DNA of 24,415 nucleotides, from the NCBI GenBank assembly GCA_031280065.1, contig JAITHH010000020.1:1-24415 (forward strand). Reading direction: 5' to 3'. A program made the translations under genes and the position numbers. This document shows positions 1 to 8,016 of this stretch, piece after piece (the first letter of the stretch is position 1; every line of letters begins with the position of its first letter). Under the pieces are notes generated by a model, which saw only the letters and a program-made list of their open reading frames with translations, ran no database searches and was not told where the DNA came from. The DNA comes from Treponema sp. Its GTDB lineage: Bacteria; Spirochaetota; Spirochaetia; Treponematales; Breznakiellaceae.

Positions 1-752
1 GCCCTGGTAGCGATGTACTGGGGAATGTTGAATTCCCGCAAGAGGCCGTCTTTATCGCTGTCTTCGTAGAGTGCGGTTAAAGTAAACCCCGCTTGTAATT
101 GCCCGCCGATCTGTTCTTCCAGCGTATGACTGAATTGAATTCCGTCCGCGTCTTTATCCAGCTTTTCGTAAAGCCGCCGGTCTTTGAGCGGGTTAAACGG
201 TAAGCGGTTCACCACCGTCAAAGGCCCCTTATAGATATCCTCAAAGAGGAAATTCACGCCGTTGTCCATTCCCGCCAATAACACCCCGCCGGGTTTGAGT
301 ACGCGGTAGCACTCATTCCATACATGGAAGACATCTTCGACATAACAATTCGACACCGGATGGAATACCAGGTCAAAGCAGGCGTCCGCAAAGGGCAGAC
401 GGCGGGTCATGTCCGCCTTGATGATGTCTATCGCATAGCCTTCCCGTTCCGCCACCAGCCGTTCATTGGCCAACTGCATATCGGAGTAATCAAGTACCGT
501 ACAGCGCACGCCCTGGGCGGCGAATACCGGCATCTGCTGACCGCCGCCGGCTGCCAGGCCCAAAACCGCCTTGCCCTGCAAAGGCAGAGGAAACCAGGAT
601 TTGGGTACTGGTTTCACCGCAGTCAAAACCACATCCCATTCGCCGTTTTGCGCTTGTACATAGGCTTCGTGGCTGATAGGAATTCCCCAGGTCCAGCCGT
701 TCTTAACCCAGCCGTCTATGGTCCGGGCGTTTACCTCGGTGTAGTATTCCAT
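1..752 (-). CDS. Class I SAM-dependent methyltransferase (C-terminus off window)
   Basis: Reading from the ATG at 752 gives about 250 residues without a stop before the window edge, so the C-terminus is missing. The fold is a Rossmann-like class I methyltransferase: glycine-rich motif I VLGLAAGGGQ at residues 63-72, an acidic strand end VLDYS (86-90), motif DLVFHPVSNCYVED (127-140) and the LKPGG turn (152-156) that is typical of this superfamily. These show SAM binding, but the substrate cannot be read from the sequence. A Shine-Dalgarno GGAGGG (763-768) lies 10 nt upstream of the start. The gene follows fliJ in the same direction but is separated from it by a hairpin-rich repeat, so it may be a separate unit. 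No signal peptide or membrane segment is visible. Confidence 0.85.
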   Translation of the reverse strand, partial: MEYYTEVNARTIDGWVKNGWTWGIPISHEAYVQAQNGEWDVVLTAVKPVPKSWFPLPLQGKAVLGLAAGGGQQMPVFAAQGVRCTVLDYSDMQLANERLVAEREGYAIDIIKADMTRRLPFADACFDLVFHPVSNCYVEDVFHVWNECYRVLKPGGVLLAGMDNGVNFLFEDIYKGPLTVVNRLPFNPLKDRRLYEKLDKDADGIQFSHTLEEQIGGQLQAGFTLTALYEDSDKDGLLREFNIPQYIATR

Positions 753-770
753 TCGCCCTGTACCCTCCGG

Positions 771-922
771 TGTCAGCAACTTAAGAAAGTTAAAGGGGGG
801 CACGCCCCCCTCGTTCCGAACCCTCCGGGTTCTCCACTACCCCCCCTGCGGGGGTTCCACCCCCGCAACGCCCCCGCCGGGGGGCCCAGGCCCCCCGGTC
901 CCCCCTCCTTAAGTTGTTGACA
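771..922. repeat. 152-bp hairpin-rich element with 15-bp terminal inverted repeats
   Basis: The ends TGTCAGCAACTTAAG (771-785) and CTTAAGTTGTTGACA (908-922) are inverted copies with 14 of 15 matches. Between them lie four perfect hairpins: 795-810 (6-bp G/C stem), 818-832 (GAACCC/GGGTTC), 847-867 (8-bp stem, loop TTCCA) and 877-898 (10-bp stem, 2-nt centre). The rest is runs of C on the plus strand. No convincing coding frame is present and no target duplication is visible at the edges. The structure resembles a REP- or MITE-like non-autonomous repeat, or a structured RNA with a closing stem and four arms. It fills most of the fliJ-methyltransferase gap and ends 2 nt from the methyltransferase Shine-Dalgarno sequence. 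Confidence 0.75.
780..810 (-). terminator. Possible Rho-independent terminator after fliJ
   Basis: On the minus strand a GGGGGG-CGTG-CCCCCC hairpin (810-795) is followed directly by the T-rich tract TTTAACTTTCTTAAG. This is the order expected of an intrinsic terminator, although the T-run is interrupted. It lies inside the inverted-repeat element, so the element may supply the end of the flagellar transcript. Confidence 0.4.
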
Positions 923-940
923 GTAGTATCCAGCCCCCCG

Positions 941-1387
941 CTAACCTTGAACCGCCGCGCTCCGAGCCCTGGAACCGGACGAAATATCATCCACGGTTTT
1001 CGTTTCCTCGCCCAGCACAAAACGGCGGTAGTCCCGTTCACGGCGCTCTTTCAGTTTGTCCAGAATCTTCCGCTCGCGGGAGGCTTCCACATACAAACGC
1101 CGGGCTTCCTCCACCTTGAGTTCCGCCTGAGCCGCTTCCTTTATAAGCCGCTCTTTATCGGCGTCCAAACGCTGAATGTAACGGTCAGATGACACCATAT
1201 CCGGGACGCCGAACCCATGCGCATAACGGCTGGACGCCGCCCGGAGCCGCTCCGCCGCCAGCGCGCTGATCCGGCCTTCAAGCAGGGTCAGCGCGCCCAC
1301 CGCGCGGCCCAGTTCAATCTCCGCTTCCCGTTCTTTATGAGCGCGGATTGCAAGCAGCTTCTCCAGTTCAAAATGAAAGCGTTTCAA
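941..1387 (-). CDS. fliJ: Flagellar export chaperone FliJ
   Basis: This 148-residue protein begins MKRFHFELEKLLAIR and is almost entirely charged, heptad-like coiled coil, which with its place after fliI matches FliJ. FliJ sits in the FliI ring at the cytoplasmic face of the flagellar type III export gate, links it to FlhA and recycles chaperones. The family is weakly conserved in sequence, so length, coiled coil and gene order carry the call. The start is TTG (1385-1387), and TTGA overlaps the fliI stop by 4 nt, which implies translational coupling to fliI. It is the last flagellar gene of this block; the inverted-repeat element follows 18 nt after the stop. Confidence 0.88.
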   Translation of the reverse strand: MKRFHFELEKLLAIRAHKEREAEIELGRAVGALTLLEGRISALAAERLRAASSRYAHGFGVPDMVSSDRYIQRLDADKERLIKEAAQAELKVEEARRLYVEASRERKILDKLKERRERDYRRFVLGEETKTVDDISSGSRARSAAVQG

Positions 1388-2781
1388 CGCCCCGCCGCCC
1401 CGCTTTCAGGCGCAGACCGGTACGGCGAGGCTTCCTCCGGGGGAATCGCCATGCCGGTTATCGCCGTCATAGCCGCCAAGGTCTCCGCTAAACCGGAACG
1501 TTCGTCCACCTCCTGAACCAGGAAGGATTCAATCGCGTCCCGCTTGGCAATCGCCTCGTCAATGGAAGGGCTGGAGCCCGCATGATACGCGCCCACGTCG
1601 ATCAAGTCGGCGGCTTCCGCGTAAACAGCCATGAGTCTGCGGATAGCGCCCGCCGCCTTGGCAGTAACCGGCCCTGAAATCACCGGCATAAGCCGGGAAA
1701 TACTGCCCAGCACATCAATGGCCGGATAATGGTAAGCCTGGGCCAGCCGGCGGGAAAGGACGATATGGCCGTCCAGAATGCCCCGAACCGCGTCAGACAC
1801 CGGCTCGTCCAGGTCGTCGCCGTCCACCAGAATCGTGTAGAACCCCGTAATCGTGCCCCGTTCCGATGTGCCGCAACGTTCCAAGAGCTTGGGCATGGAA
1901 TCAAAGACGCTGGGAGTATAGCCGCGGGTCGCCGGCGGCTCACCGGCGGCAAGCCCTATCTCCCGCTGGGCGCGGGCAAAGCGGGTTACCGAATCAAAGA
2001 GGAGCATCACGTCCTTGCCCATATCCCGGAAGTACTCGGCCACCGCAGTGGCCACGTATGCCCCCCGCAGGCGGGCCAAGGGGGGCGCGTTGGAGGGGGC
2101 CACGATTACCACGCTCCGCTGTAAGCCCTCGCGCCCCAGATCGTTCTCGATGAATTCATTTACCTCGCGGCCCCGTTCCCCGATGAGCGCCACCACGTTC
2201 ACGTCGGCGTTGGTATTCCGGGCGATCATCCCCAGGAGGGTGGACTTCCCAACCCCGGAACCGGCGAATATCCCCAGGCGCTGCCCCCGGCCCGCGGCGA
2301 GCAGCCCGTCAATGGCCCGCACCCCCGTGGCAATCCGCTGGGTGATGCGCCGCCGCCGGAGCGGATCAGGCGGGCTGGCCAAGGCGGGGTAGCGGACAGC
2401 CGCCCCCAAATCGCCTTTGCCGTCGCTGGGCCTGCCCATTGCGTCCAGTACCCGGCCCAAAAGCCGGGGGGAAACCGGCACTTCCAGGCAGCTCCCCGAA
2501 GCGACCACCCGGTTACCGGCCTCGATCCCGCCGGTTTCCTCGTACGCCATGAGTTGGACGGTTCCATCCCGGAGCCCGACGACTTCCGCGGGAATGATCC
2601 GGTTTCCCCGGACCGCCTCAATGCGGCAGACCTCCCCGATGACGGCGGCGGGCCCCTTGCTTTCAATTAGAAGCCCCTGCGCCTTTGAGACCCGGCCCAC
2701 ACATTTTATAGGATCGATCCTCGCGGCGGTATCGAGATATTTCTTAATCACCCGCTTAACCGCGGCGTCATCTTTGACCAT
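1384..2781 (-). CDS. fliI: Flagellum-specific export ATPase FliI
   Basis: The 465-residue protein is an F1-beta-like ATPase that drives unfolding and entry of rod, hook and filament subunits into the flagellar export apparatus. Visible are the N-terminal beta-barrel region (about 1-115), Walker A GSGVGKST (174-181), the GERGREVNEF motif (201-210) typical of FliI and type III ATPases, Walker B VMLLFDS (258-264) and the VDGDDLDEPVSD segment (319-330). Length matches the family. The ATG abuts the fliH stop with no spacer, and the stop overlaps fliJ by 4 nt. FliH negatively regulates and docks FliI, so the fliH-fliI-fliJ order is functionally coherent. Confidence 0.97.
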   Translation of the reverse strand: MVKDDAAVKRVIKKYLDTAARIDPIKCVGRVSKAQGLLIESKGPAAVIGEVCRIEAVRGNRIIPAEVVGLRDGTVQLMAYEETGGIEAGNRVVASGSCLEVPVSPRLLGRVLDAMGRPSDGKGDLGAAVRYPALASPPDPLRRRRITQRIATGVRAIDGLLAAGRGQRLGIFAGSGVGKSTLLGMIARNTNADVNVVALIGERGREVNEFIENDLGREGLQRSVVIVAPSNAPPLARLRGAYVATAVAEYFRDMGKDVMLLFDSVTRFARAQREIGLAAGEPPATRGYTPSVFDSMPKLLERCGTSERGTITGFYTILVDGDDLDEPVSDAVRGILDGHIVLSRRLAQAYHYPAIDVLGSISRLMPVISGPVTAKAAGAIRRLMAVYAEAADLIDVGAYHAGSSPSIDEAIAKRDAIESFLVQEVDERSGLAETLAAMTAITGMAIPPEEASPYRSAPESGAAGR

Positions 2782-3762
2782 TTAGGTTCGCCCCGCTTCG
2801 TTTTCCTTTGCCGGGGGAGCGGCGGGAGGGGGCTTTGCCCTGCCCTTGAGCGGGGACATTTCCAGAATTTTGCTTTCCAGTTCCGCAAGCTGGCTGGAAA
2901 TACGGGCGTCGATTTCTCCAAAGTCGGTCTCGATGATGCAGCCGCCCTGATCAACGGAAGAATCTTCGATTACTTGGAGGCCCTTGGCCCCTTCAACCAG
3001 TTGAATAAAGTCCTTGATGTGCTCGGTGGTGAGTTTTACATCCGCCAGATTCACCCGGATAAGGATGTTACCCCGGCCTTTTACCTTGCGCAGGGCCTGG
3101 GCCACATTGGAAACCACCACGGTCTTCTGGTTTTCTGAGATCGTCTTGATAACCTTCCGGGAGATGAGCAGCGCCAGATCGATGATCTGCTGCTCGGTTT
3201 CCGCGAGGATTTCCGCCCGTTTGTCCTGGGCCCGTTCCAGCACCACTTGGGTACGCTGAATGAGCCGCGCAACCTCCTCCCGGCCCTCCTGGTAGCCCGC
3301 TTCCCTCCCCGCTTCTCTGCCCTGAACTTCCGCTTCCTGGAGGCTCCGCTCACGGGCGGCCTGGGACGCGCTGTCCATGTCCGCAGCCTTCCGCTGGGCT
3401 TCCGCGAGAATCCGCTCCGCCTCGTCCTCTGCGGCGCGGCGCTGGGACTGGGCCTCGTCGGTACGGCGCTTTACCTCCCGGAAAGCGGTCTCCTCCGCTT
3501 CCTTGATGATGCTGTCAGCTTCGGCCTTGGCGGAACGGATCAGCGCCTCCCGTTCGATGTCCCACTGGCTTTTAAAGAGTTCCGCCTCCCGCCGCAATTC
3601 ATCCGCGGTGGGCCCGCAGAATTCGTCTACGCCCTCGATTTCCGCCGGTTCTTCAGGCAGGAGCGTCAGGTGGGCCGATTCGGGATAGGCGTTCGGAGGC
3701 TCCAGGAGTACGCTTTGATTGATAATAGTGATCTCGCCGGGCCTGAAAACCGCTTTTGCCAT
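2782..3762 (-). CDS. fliH: Flagellar assembly protein FliH
   Basis: This 326-residue protein is the stator and regulator of FliI that connects the ATPase to the C-ring and the export gate. Residues about 55-165 form a long, highly charged helix containing the small-residue pattern GREAGREAGYQEG, the GxxxG-type repeat diagnostic of FliH. The C-terminal half (about 190-300) resembles the FliH/V-ATPase-E-like domain (VSNVAQALRKVKGRGNILIR). A Pro/Ala-rich tail ends the protein. It is longer than the 228-residue enterobacterial FliH, mainly through its N-terminal and coiled-coil parts. It starts 2 nt after the fliG stop and its stop touches the fliI ATG. Confidence 0.93.
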   Translation of the reverse strand: MAKAVFRPGEITIINQSVLLEPPNAYPESAHLTLLPEEPAEIEGVDEFCGPTADELRREAELFKSQWDIEREALIRSAKAEADSIIKEAEETAFREVKRRTDEAQSQRRAAEDEAERILAEAQRKAADMDSASQAARERSLQEAEVQGREAGREAGYQEGREEVARLIQRTQVVLERAQDKRAEILAETEQQIIDLALLISRKVIKTISENQKTVVVSNVAQALRKVKGRGNILIRVNLADVKLTTEHIKDFIQLVEGAKGLQVIEDSSVDQGGCIIETDFGEIDARISSQLAELESKILEMSPLKGRAKPPPAAPPAKENEAGRT

Positions 3763-3764
3763 AC

Positions 3765-4829
3765 CTACACCACCATCTCATCTTCACCGGCCCGGGCCAC
3801 CACGATCTCTCCGGTGTCCTCAAGGTGCCTGATGATAGACACGATCTTCTGCTGGGCTTCCTCCACATCCTTGAGCCGGACCGGTCCCATGTACTCCATA
3901 TCCTCTTTGAGCATACCCGCAGCGCGTTTACTCATATTGCGGAATATTTTGTCCTGAACCTCGGTGTCAACGGACTTGAGCGCCTTGGCCAGCTCCTGGG
4001 AATCCACTTCCCGCATGACCTTTTGGATGGCCCGGTCGTCCAGCATGACAATATCTTCGAAGACGAACATCCGTTTCTTGATCTCTTCGGCAAGTTCGGG
4101 GTCCTCATCCTCCAACTGTTCGATGATCTGCTTCTCTGAGGCGCGGTCAACCATGTTGAGTATCTCCACGATGCTCTCCACGCCGCCGGCGGTGGTGTAA
4201 TCTTCGCTGGACAGGGTGGAAAGCTTTTTCTCCAGCACCCGCTCAACCTCCCGGAGTACTTCCGGGCTGGTGCGGTCCATGCTGGCGATCCGCCGGGCCA
4301 CATCGCTCTGCACCTCGTGGGGGAGGTTTTGCAGGATCACCGACGCCTTGTTCGGCTCCAGGTAGGCCAGGATCAGGGCGATAGTCTGGGGATGTTCCTG
4401 CTGGATGAAGTTCAGCAGGTGGGCCGGATCGGTGCGTCGGATAAAGTCAAAGGGCCGCACCTGGAGGCTTGAAGTCAAGCGGTTGATGATGTCGATAGCC
4501 TTCTGGCTGCCCACGGATTTCTCCAGCAGTTCCCGTGCGTAATCGATGCCGCCCATGGTGATGAACTGGTTAGCCATCATCATTTCCTGGAATTCCCCCA
4601 GGATCGCGTCTTTTTGTTCCGGTTCTACGGTTTCCAGCCGGGCTATCTCAAAGGTAAGCGTCTCAATTTCATCTTCCCGCAGGAATTTAAATATCTCCGA
4701 GGAAATTTCCGAGCCGATGCTGACCAGAAATATGGCCGCCTTCTGCCTGCCAGAGAATTCCTTGGCTCCTTTCTTTTTGGCCCCCCCGCCCGCAGATTGG
4801 GTAGCCCCCGCTCCTGCCGTCTGCGCCAT
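3765..4829 (-). CDS. fliG: Flagellar motor switch protein FliG
   Basis: At 354 residues this has the full FliG architecture: N-terminal FliF-binding domain (about 25-105), middle domain with the EHPQ motif (145-148), the glycine linker AGGV (214-217), an armadillo segment, MFVF (254-257) and a charged C-terminal torque domain (MLDDRAIQKVMREVD, 262-276). FliG binds FliF of the MS ring and contacts the stator to generate torque and switching. Many spirochaetes encode two FliG proteins; the copy next to fliF and fliH is usually the one required for motility (FliG2), an inference here from context. An Ala/Gly/Lys-rich stretch of about 24 residues precedes the folded part. It starts 3 nt after fliF. 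Confidence 0.97.
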   Translation of the reverse strand: MAQTAGAGATQSAGGGAKKKGAKEFSGRQKAAIFLVSIGSEISSEIFKFLREDEIETLTFEIARLETVEPEQKDAILGEFQEMMMANQFITMGGIDYARELLEKSVGSQKAIDIINRLTSSLQVRPFDFIRRTDPAHLLNFIQQEHPQTIALILAYLEPNKASVILQNLPHEVQSDVARRIASMDRTSPEVLREVERVLEKKLSTLSSEDYTTAGGVESIVEILNMVDRASEKQIIEQLEDEDPELAEEIKKRMFVFEDIVMLDDRAIQKVMREVDSQELAKALKSVDTEVQDKIFRNMSKRAAGMLKEDMEYMGPVRLKDVEEAQQKIVSIIRHLEDTGEIVVARAGEDEMVV

Positions 4830-4832
4830 ATT

Positions 4833-6542
4833 TTATTCCTCCAAAAGCCACGTTCTGATAAGCTGGGCCACATCTCCCGGATGTTCTTTCGCCATACTGA
4901 CGGCGTTATCCAGGAGTTCCATCCGCTTCCGCTCTTCCACAGACATGGAAACTTCCACGCCCTCGTTTTCGGCATCCATGAGGACGCTTTCCCGCATCGC
5001 CTGCTGCTGCCGGGACAGCTCTTCTTCCCGCATCCGCCGCCGGCGCTCCATCTCACGGCGGATTATTCTAAAGACCACAAAGCCCGCCAAGAGCGCCGCC
5101 AGCCCGCCGATACCGAGGAGCACTATCAAACGGAACTGCTGCTCCCGGAAGAAGACCGCGTCTTCCGCGGCAAACTGCCTGGTCCGGTCAAAGGGAATAT
5201 TCTGCACCGTTACCGAATCCCCCCGCGCCGCGCTGTAGCCGACCGCGCCCTGTATCAGCGCCTGGACGCTTCTGAGCTCCTCCGGCGCGAGAGGCTCATA
5301 TTCCCGCTCGATGCCGCCGCCGGGCTTCTGAACGGGCTCCCCCTTTTCGTCGTACTTTATCTTCCATCTCCCGTCAATGTTGACCGAAACCGTTACCCGT
5401 TTCATACCGGAAGCGCTCTGCACTTCATGAATAACCTGCTCGTTGAGTTCGTTATTCACCGTCTGGGTCTGCTGCTCTACCTTGCCGTAGAGATTATCCG
5501 CATCCCGCATCACCGGCGGCGTCTGCCCTTCCACTCCGGCGGGGCCTTCGGGGATAAGGCCGGAGCCCTCCCACTTGGTCGTCGAGGTGGACTGGGAACG
5601 GGGGAGGGTCTGAACCATCTGGCTGTCGTCATAGGACAAACCCGGCGTCCGTTCTTTGAGGATGATGGGGCCGTATTCTTTCTTTTCAACGGTCCGCTGG
5701 GACATATCCATATCGATTTTAATCATCAGGTCCCGCACCCGGTCATCACTAAAGATGGATTGCAGGAGCTTTAAAACCTGGGCCCGGTACGTGGCCTCCT
5801 GCTGGCGCACCAGTTTGGTTTCCTGCTCGATTCCTTTCAGCCGGTCCCACTCGGCCATGCCCGCAAAGTCGTTGAGTACCAGCCCGTTCTGATCGGTAAT
5901 GACGATGTTTTCATCCTGGAGACCCGGGGTGGCGAACTTGATGAGTTTCTGAATCCCCTCGATTTTCTTCCGGTTCGCGGTAATATCGCTGCCGGGCTTG
6001 GGGACCAGCATCACGCTGGCGGAAACCGGCTCCTGCTCTGACGCGAACAGGGCTTTGGGAGGCACCACGATGATCACCTCGGCATTGTCCACGTCGTCCA
6101 GGGACTTGATATGGTCCGTTATCATCTGCCGGTTGGCCCGCTGGAGGTTCACATTCCGCTCAAAGTCGGTGAGGGTCCAGCGCTCCCGGTCGAAGATGCT
6201 CCAGGGGTCGGTGTTGGCGGGGATAAGGTCTTCCCGGATCAGGATGGCCCGCATACGCCGGGCGGTCATCTCATCGCTGACCATCACGATGTTATTCGGA
6301 GTAACGGAAGTTCTGATTCCCTCCGCGTTGATCCGCGTAACGATCCGGTCCAAGTCCATCTCGTCCCGGATCGGCGCGTCAATTACCGGCGCCATTGCCG
6401 GGGTCGAAGAGACCGACACCATCGCAATAACGCCGATGATTACCGCCGCGATTATCCCAAAGAGAATCAGTTTCTGTATTAAAGACCACTTCCCCCAAAG
6501 CGTCTTGATCTGCGCCGCCATTTTTTTAATGAAGCCGTTCAT
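4833..6542 (-). CDS. fliF: Flagellar MS-ring protein FliF
   Basis: The 569-residue inner-membrane protein forms the MS ring, the platform for rod, switch and export gate. A first transmembrane helix lies at about 25-45 and a second at about 472-494, with the large periplasmic ring-building region between them. The cytoplasmic tail ends in VAQLIRTWLLEE (558-569), which fits the FliG-binding helix. The ATG follows a strong Shine-Dalgarno (GGGAGGGGGG) in a 67-nt gap after fliE, one of the few real spacers in this block. Length and topology are normal for the family. Confidence 0.97.
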   Translation of the reverse strand: MNGFIKKMAAQIKTLWGKWSLIQKLILFGIIAAVIIGVIAMVSVSSTPAMAPVIDAPIRDEMDLDRIVTRINAEGIRTSVTPNNIVMVSDEMTARRMRAILIREDLIPANTDPWSIFDRERWTLTDFERNVNLQRANRQMITDHIKSLDDVDNAEVIIVVPPKALFASEQEPVSASVMLVPKPGSDITANRKKIEGIQKLIKFATPGLQDENIVITDQNGLVLNDFAGMAEWDRLKGIEQETKLVRQQEATYRAQVLKLLQSIFSDDRVRDLMIKIDMDMSQRTVEKKEYGPIILKERTPGLSYDDSQMVQTLPRSQSTSTTKWEGSGLIPEGPAGVEGQTPPVMRDADNLYGKVEQQTQTVNNELNEQVIHEVQSASGMKRVTVSVNIDGRWKIKYDEKGEPVQKPGGGIEREYEPLAPEELRSVQALIQGAVGYSAARGDSVTVQNIPFDRTRQFAAEDAVFFREQQFRLIVLLGIGGLAALLAGFVVFRIIRREMERRRRMREEELSRQQQAMRESVLMDAENEGVEVSMSVEERKRMELLDNAVSMAKEHPGDVAQLIRTWLLEE

Positions 6543-6609
6543 ATCCCCCCTCCCAACTATCTTCTGAACGAGCGCCGGGATTTCCCCTGCGCACTTCTTC
6601 GCTCCTTTC

Positions 6610-7005
6610 CTATCTCAAATTAATCAAATCCCTCCAGCCCTGAACAATACGGTTCAGCACCGTCCTGGTAATATTAAGCGACATCGACGCCTTGGCTTGG
6701 GCGATGGTTATGTCATGGGCGTCTACCGAACCGGGATCGGTGATAGCCGCCTGAACCATCTGAGCCGCGGACTGCTGGGCCCCGCTCACCTTGTCCAGGG
6801 CCCGCAGCATGGCGTCCTCAAACCCGCCGGCCCGCAGTACCGCGTCCGCCCCGGTCTTCTTCTCCAGTTCCATGACAGCCGCGCCGGAACTATCCTGGTA
6901 ATTGCGGAACGCATAAGGCCCCTTCTGAGGAACCATGTGCCGCGCATGGGTAATGGTCAGGGGAACCTTGTCCCCGCTCACCAGTTCCGGTTTATAGATG
7001 GTCAT
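6610..7005 (-). CDS. fliE: Flagellar hook-basal body protein FliE
   Basis: This 131-residue protein matches FliE, the adaptor that joins the MS ring and export gate to the proximal rod. The C-terminal half is the recognisable part: FEDAMLRALDKVSGAQQSA (62-80), followed by a DAHDITIAQAKASMSLNIT segment and the ending VQGWRDLINLR. The N-terminal 45 residues are variable, as in other FliE proteins. It lies between flgC (24 nt upstream) and fliF, the classical flgB-flgC-fliE-fliF order. The ATG at 7005 is preceded by purine-rich GAGGGGGCGAGGGG. Confidence 0.93.
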   Translation of the reverse strand: MTIYKPELVSGDKVPLTITHARHMVPQKGPYAFRNYQDSSGAAVMELEKKTGADAVLRAGGFEDAMLRALDKVSGAQQSAAQMVQAAITDPGSVDAHDITIAQAKASMSLNITRTVLNRIVQGWRDLINLR

Positions 7006-7029
7006 CCCCTCGCCCCCTCAGCTCCCTCG

Positions 7030-7491
7030 CTACCGGCTGCCAATATCCAGCGCCTTGATGAACATCGACTTGGAACCGTCAATAATGGCGGCGTTAGCCT
7101 CGTATGCGCGGGAGGCGGCGATCATATCCACCATTTCGGTAACAATATCCACGTTGGGCATTTCCACATACCCGGCACGGGGCCCGGTTTTGATGGCGTC
7201 AGGATGGGTCGGATCGTATACCAGGCGCAGTTCTTTGGCATGGTCCTTCTGCACCTCCACGACCCGCACCCCTTTGCCGCCGCCATCATCCAGCATATCG
7301 GGCAGAAAAGGGGAACGCCAGAAGGGCTGCTCGGCGCGGGGCCGCAGCACGACGCGGCTCCTCCTAAAAGGGCCCCCCTCGGCGGTGCGCGTGGTTGAAG
7401 CGTTGGCAATGTTGTCGGCAATCACGTCAGAACGGAGCCGTTCAGCGCTCATCCCCGTGGCCGCGATGTTAATCGAACCAAAAAGTCCCAT
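7030..7491 (-). CDS. flgC: Flagellar proximal rod protein FlgC
   Basis: The 153-residue protein has the N-terminal rod/hook helix with ATGMSAERLRSDVIADNIAN (11-30) and the C-terminal helix VDIVTEMVDMIAASRAYEAN that pack together in the axial proteins. It forms part of the proximal rod in the periplasm and is exported by the type III apparatus without a cleaved signal. Length is slightly above the enterobacterial 134 residues because of the central domain. It starts 8 nt after the flgB stop. Confidence 0.96.
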   Translation of the reverse strand: MGLFGSINIAATGMSAERLRSDVIADNIANASTTRTAEGGPFRRSRVVLRPRAEQPFWRSPFLPDMLDDGGGKGVRVVEVQKDHAKELRLVYDPTHPDAIKTGPRAGYVEMPNVDIVTEMVDMIAASRAYEANAAIIDGSKSMFIKALDIGSR

Positions 7492-7499
7492 ATCCTACC

Positions 7500-7910
7500 C
7501 TACCTTAAAACCAGGTTTACCTGGCTGAACTCAAATGTCGCGGCCTGGGCCATGAGCGTATACATCATCTGGTTTTCCAAGCCCAGCATGATCTCCTGCT
7601 CCGGGTCCACGTTATTCCCGTTATTCCGGGACGTACTGGCATAATCGAGGACCCGCCGGGGCAGAACCTCACGGTAATCCCGCTCCCGCCAGTTGGGGAT
7701 ATGCTTGGAATCGGTCAAGGTCAATTCCAGCACGGGACGCTGTTTTTCCGTTTCCAAGGCCCGCTTTAATTCGCTCTCAAAGGCTACCTCCGAGCGTTTG
7801 AAGTTCGGCACCTGAGAGTTGGCCAGATTGTTAGCGATCACATCCCGGCGTACCATGTTCGCGTCCATGGCCCGGTGCAGCAGATCAACGGTCTTTGAAA
7901 ACGTCGTCAT
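7500..7910 (-). CDS. flgB: Flagellar proximal rod protein FlgB
   Basis: This 136-residue protein carries the FlgB N-terminal signature VRRDVIANNLANSQVPNFKR (21-40) and a C-terminal helix (GLENQMMYTLMAQAATFEFS) of the rod family. It is among the first axial proteins added on FliE. It is the first gene of the flagellar run: the 106 nt upstream hold the largest gap before it and a sigma-28-like box. The ATG at 7910 has AGAGGAAGG just upstream as the ribosome binding site. Confidence 0.96.
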   Translation of the reverse strand: MTTFSKTVDLLHRAMDANMVRRDVIANNLANSQVPNFKRSEVAFESELKRALETEKQRPVLELTLTDSKHIPNWRERDYREVLPRRVLDYASTSRNNGNNVDPEQEIMLGLENQMMYTLMAQAATFEFSQVNLVLR

Positions 7911-7942
7911 GACCTTCCTCTTTTCCCCTCCCCCTCATACTT

Positions 7943-7969
7943 TTATCGGCAGATTCTCCCGTTATATTA
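7943..7969 (-). promoter_or_regulatory. Sigma-28 (FliA)-type promoter candidate for flgB
   Basis: On the minus strand the sequence GCCGATAA (7950-7943) equals the sigma-28 -10 consensus in all 8 positions and lies 32 nt upstream of the flgB ATG. At the standard 11-nt spacing, TAATATAA (7969-7962) occupies the -35 position but matches TAAAGTTT in only about 4 of 8 positions. The exact -10 box in the one intergenic gap before a flagellar operon makes this a good candidate, though the weak -35 leaves doubt. Confidence 0.5.
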
Positions 7970-7970
7970 A

Positions 7971-7995
7971 GAAGAATATGGGAAGCCCCCATACT
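7971..7995 (-). terminator. Weak hairpin after hslU, possible terminator
   Basis: The minus-strand transcript can form AGTATGGG/CCCATATT (8 bp with one G-U, 5-nt loop; 7995-7975), followed by the pyrimidine- and A-rich CTTCTTAATATAA. The T-run is poor, so read-through from hslU into flgB is likely. It sits just upstream of the sigma-28-like box, the expected arrangement if the two operons are partly separated. Confidence 0.3.
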
Positions 7996-8016
7996 CCCGC
8001 CGCCCCGCCGCGCTGT

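Noticed and set aside
324..920. 198-codon plus-strand open frame across the methyltransferase and the repeat element
   Set aside because: The minus-strand frame at 1-752 has clear SAM-binding motifs, and the end of the plus frame is Pro/Gly sequence derived from the hairpin-rich repeat.
771..922. CRISPR array or tRNA gene in the GC-rich gap
   Set aside because: There are no regularly spaced direct repeats, the arms do not have tRNA stem lengths or a TTC-type T-loop and no anticodon arm, so neither class fits.
790..1041. 83-codon minus-strand open frame through the repeat element
   Set aside because: It overlaps the end of fliJ in another frame and reads the G-rich repeat as Arg/Gly-rich protein; no start signal or homology pattern.
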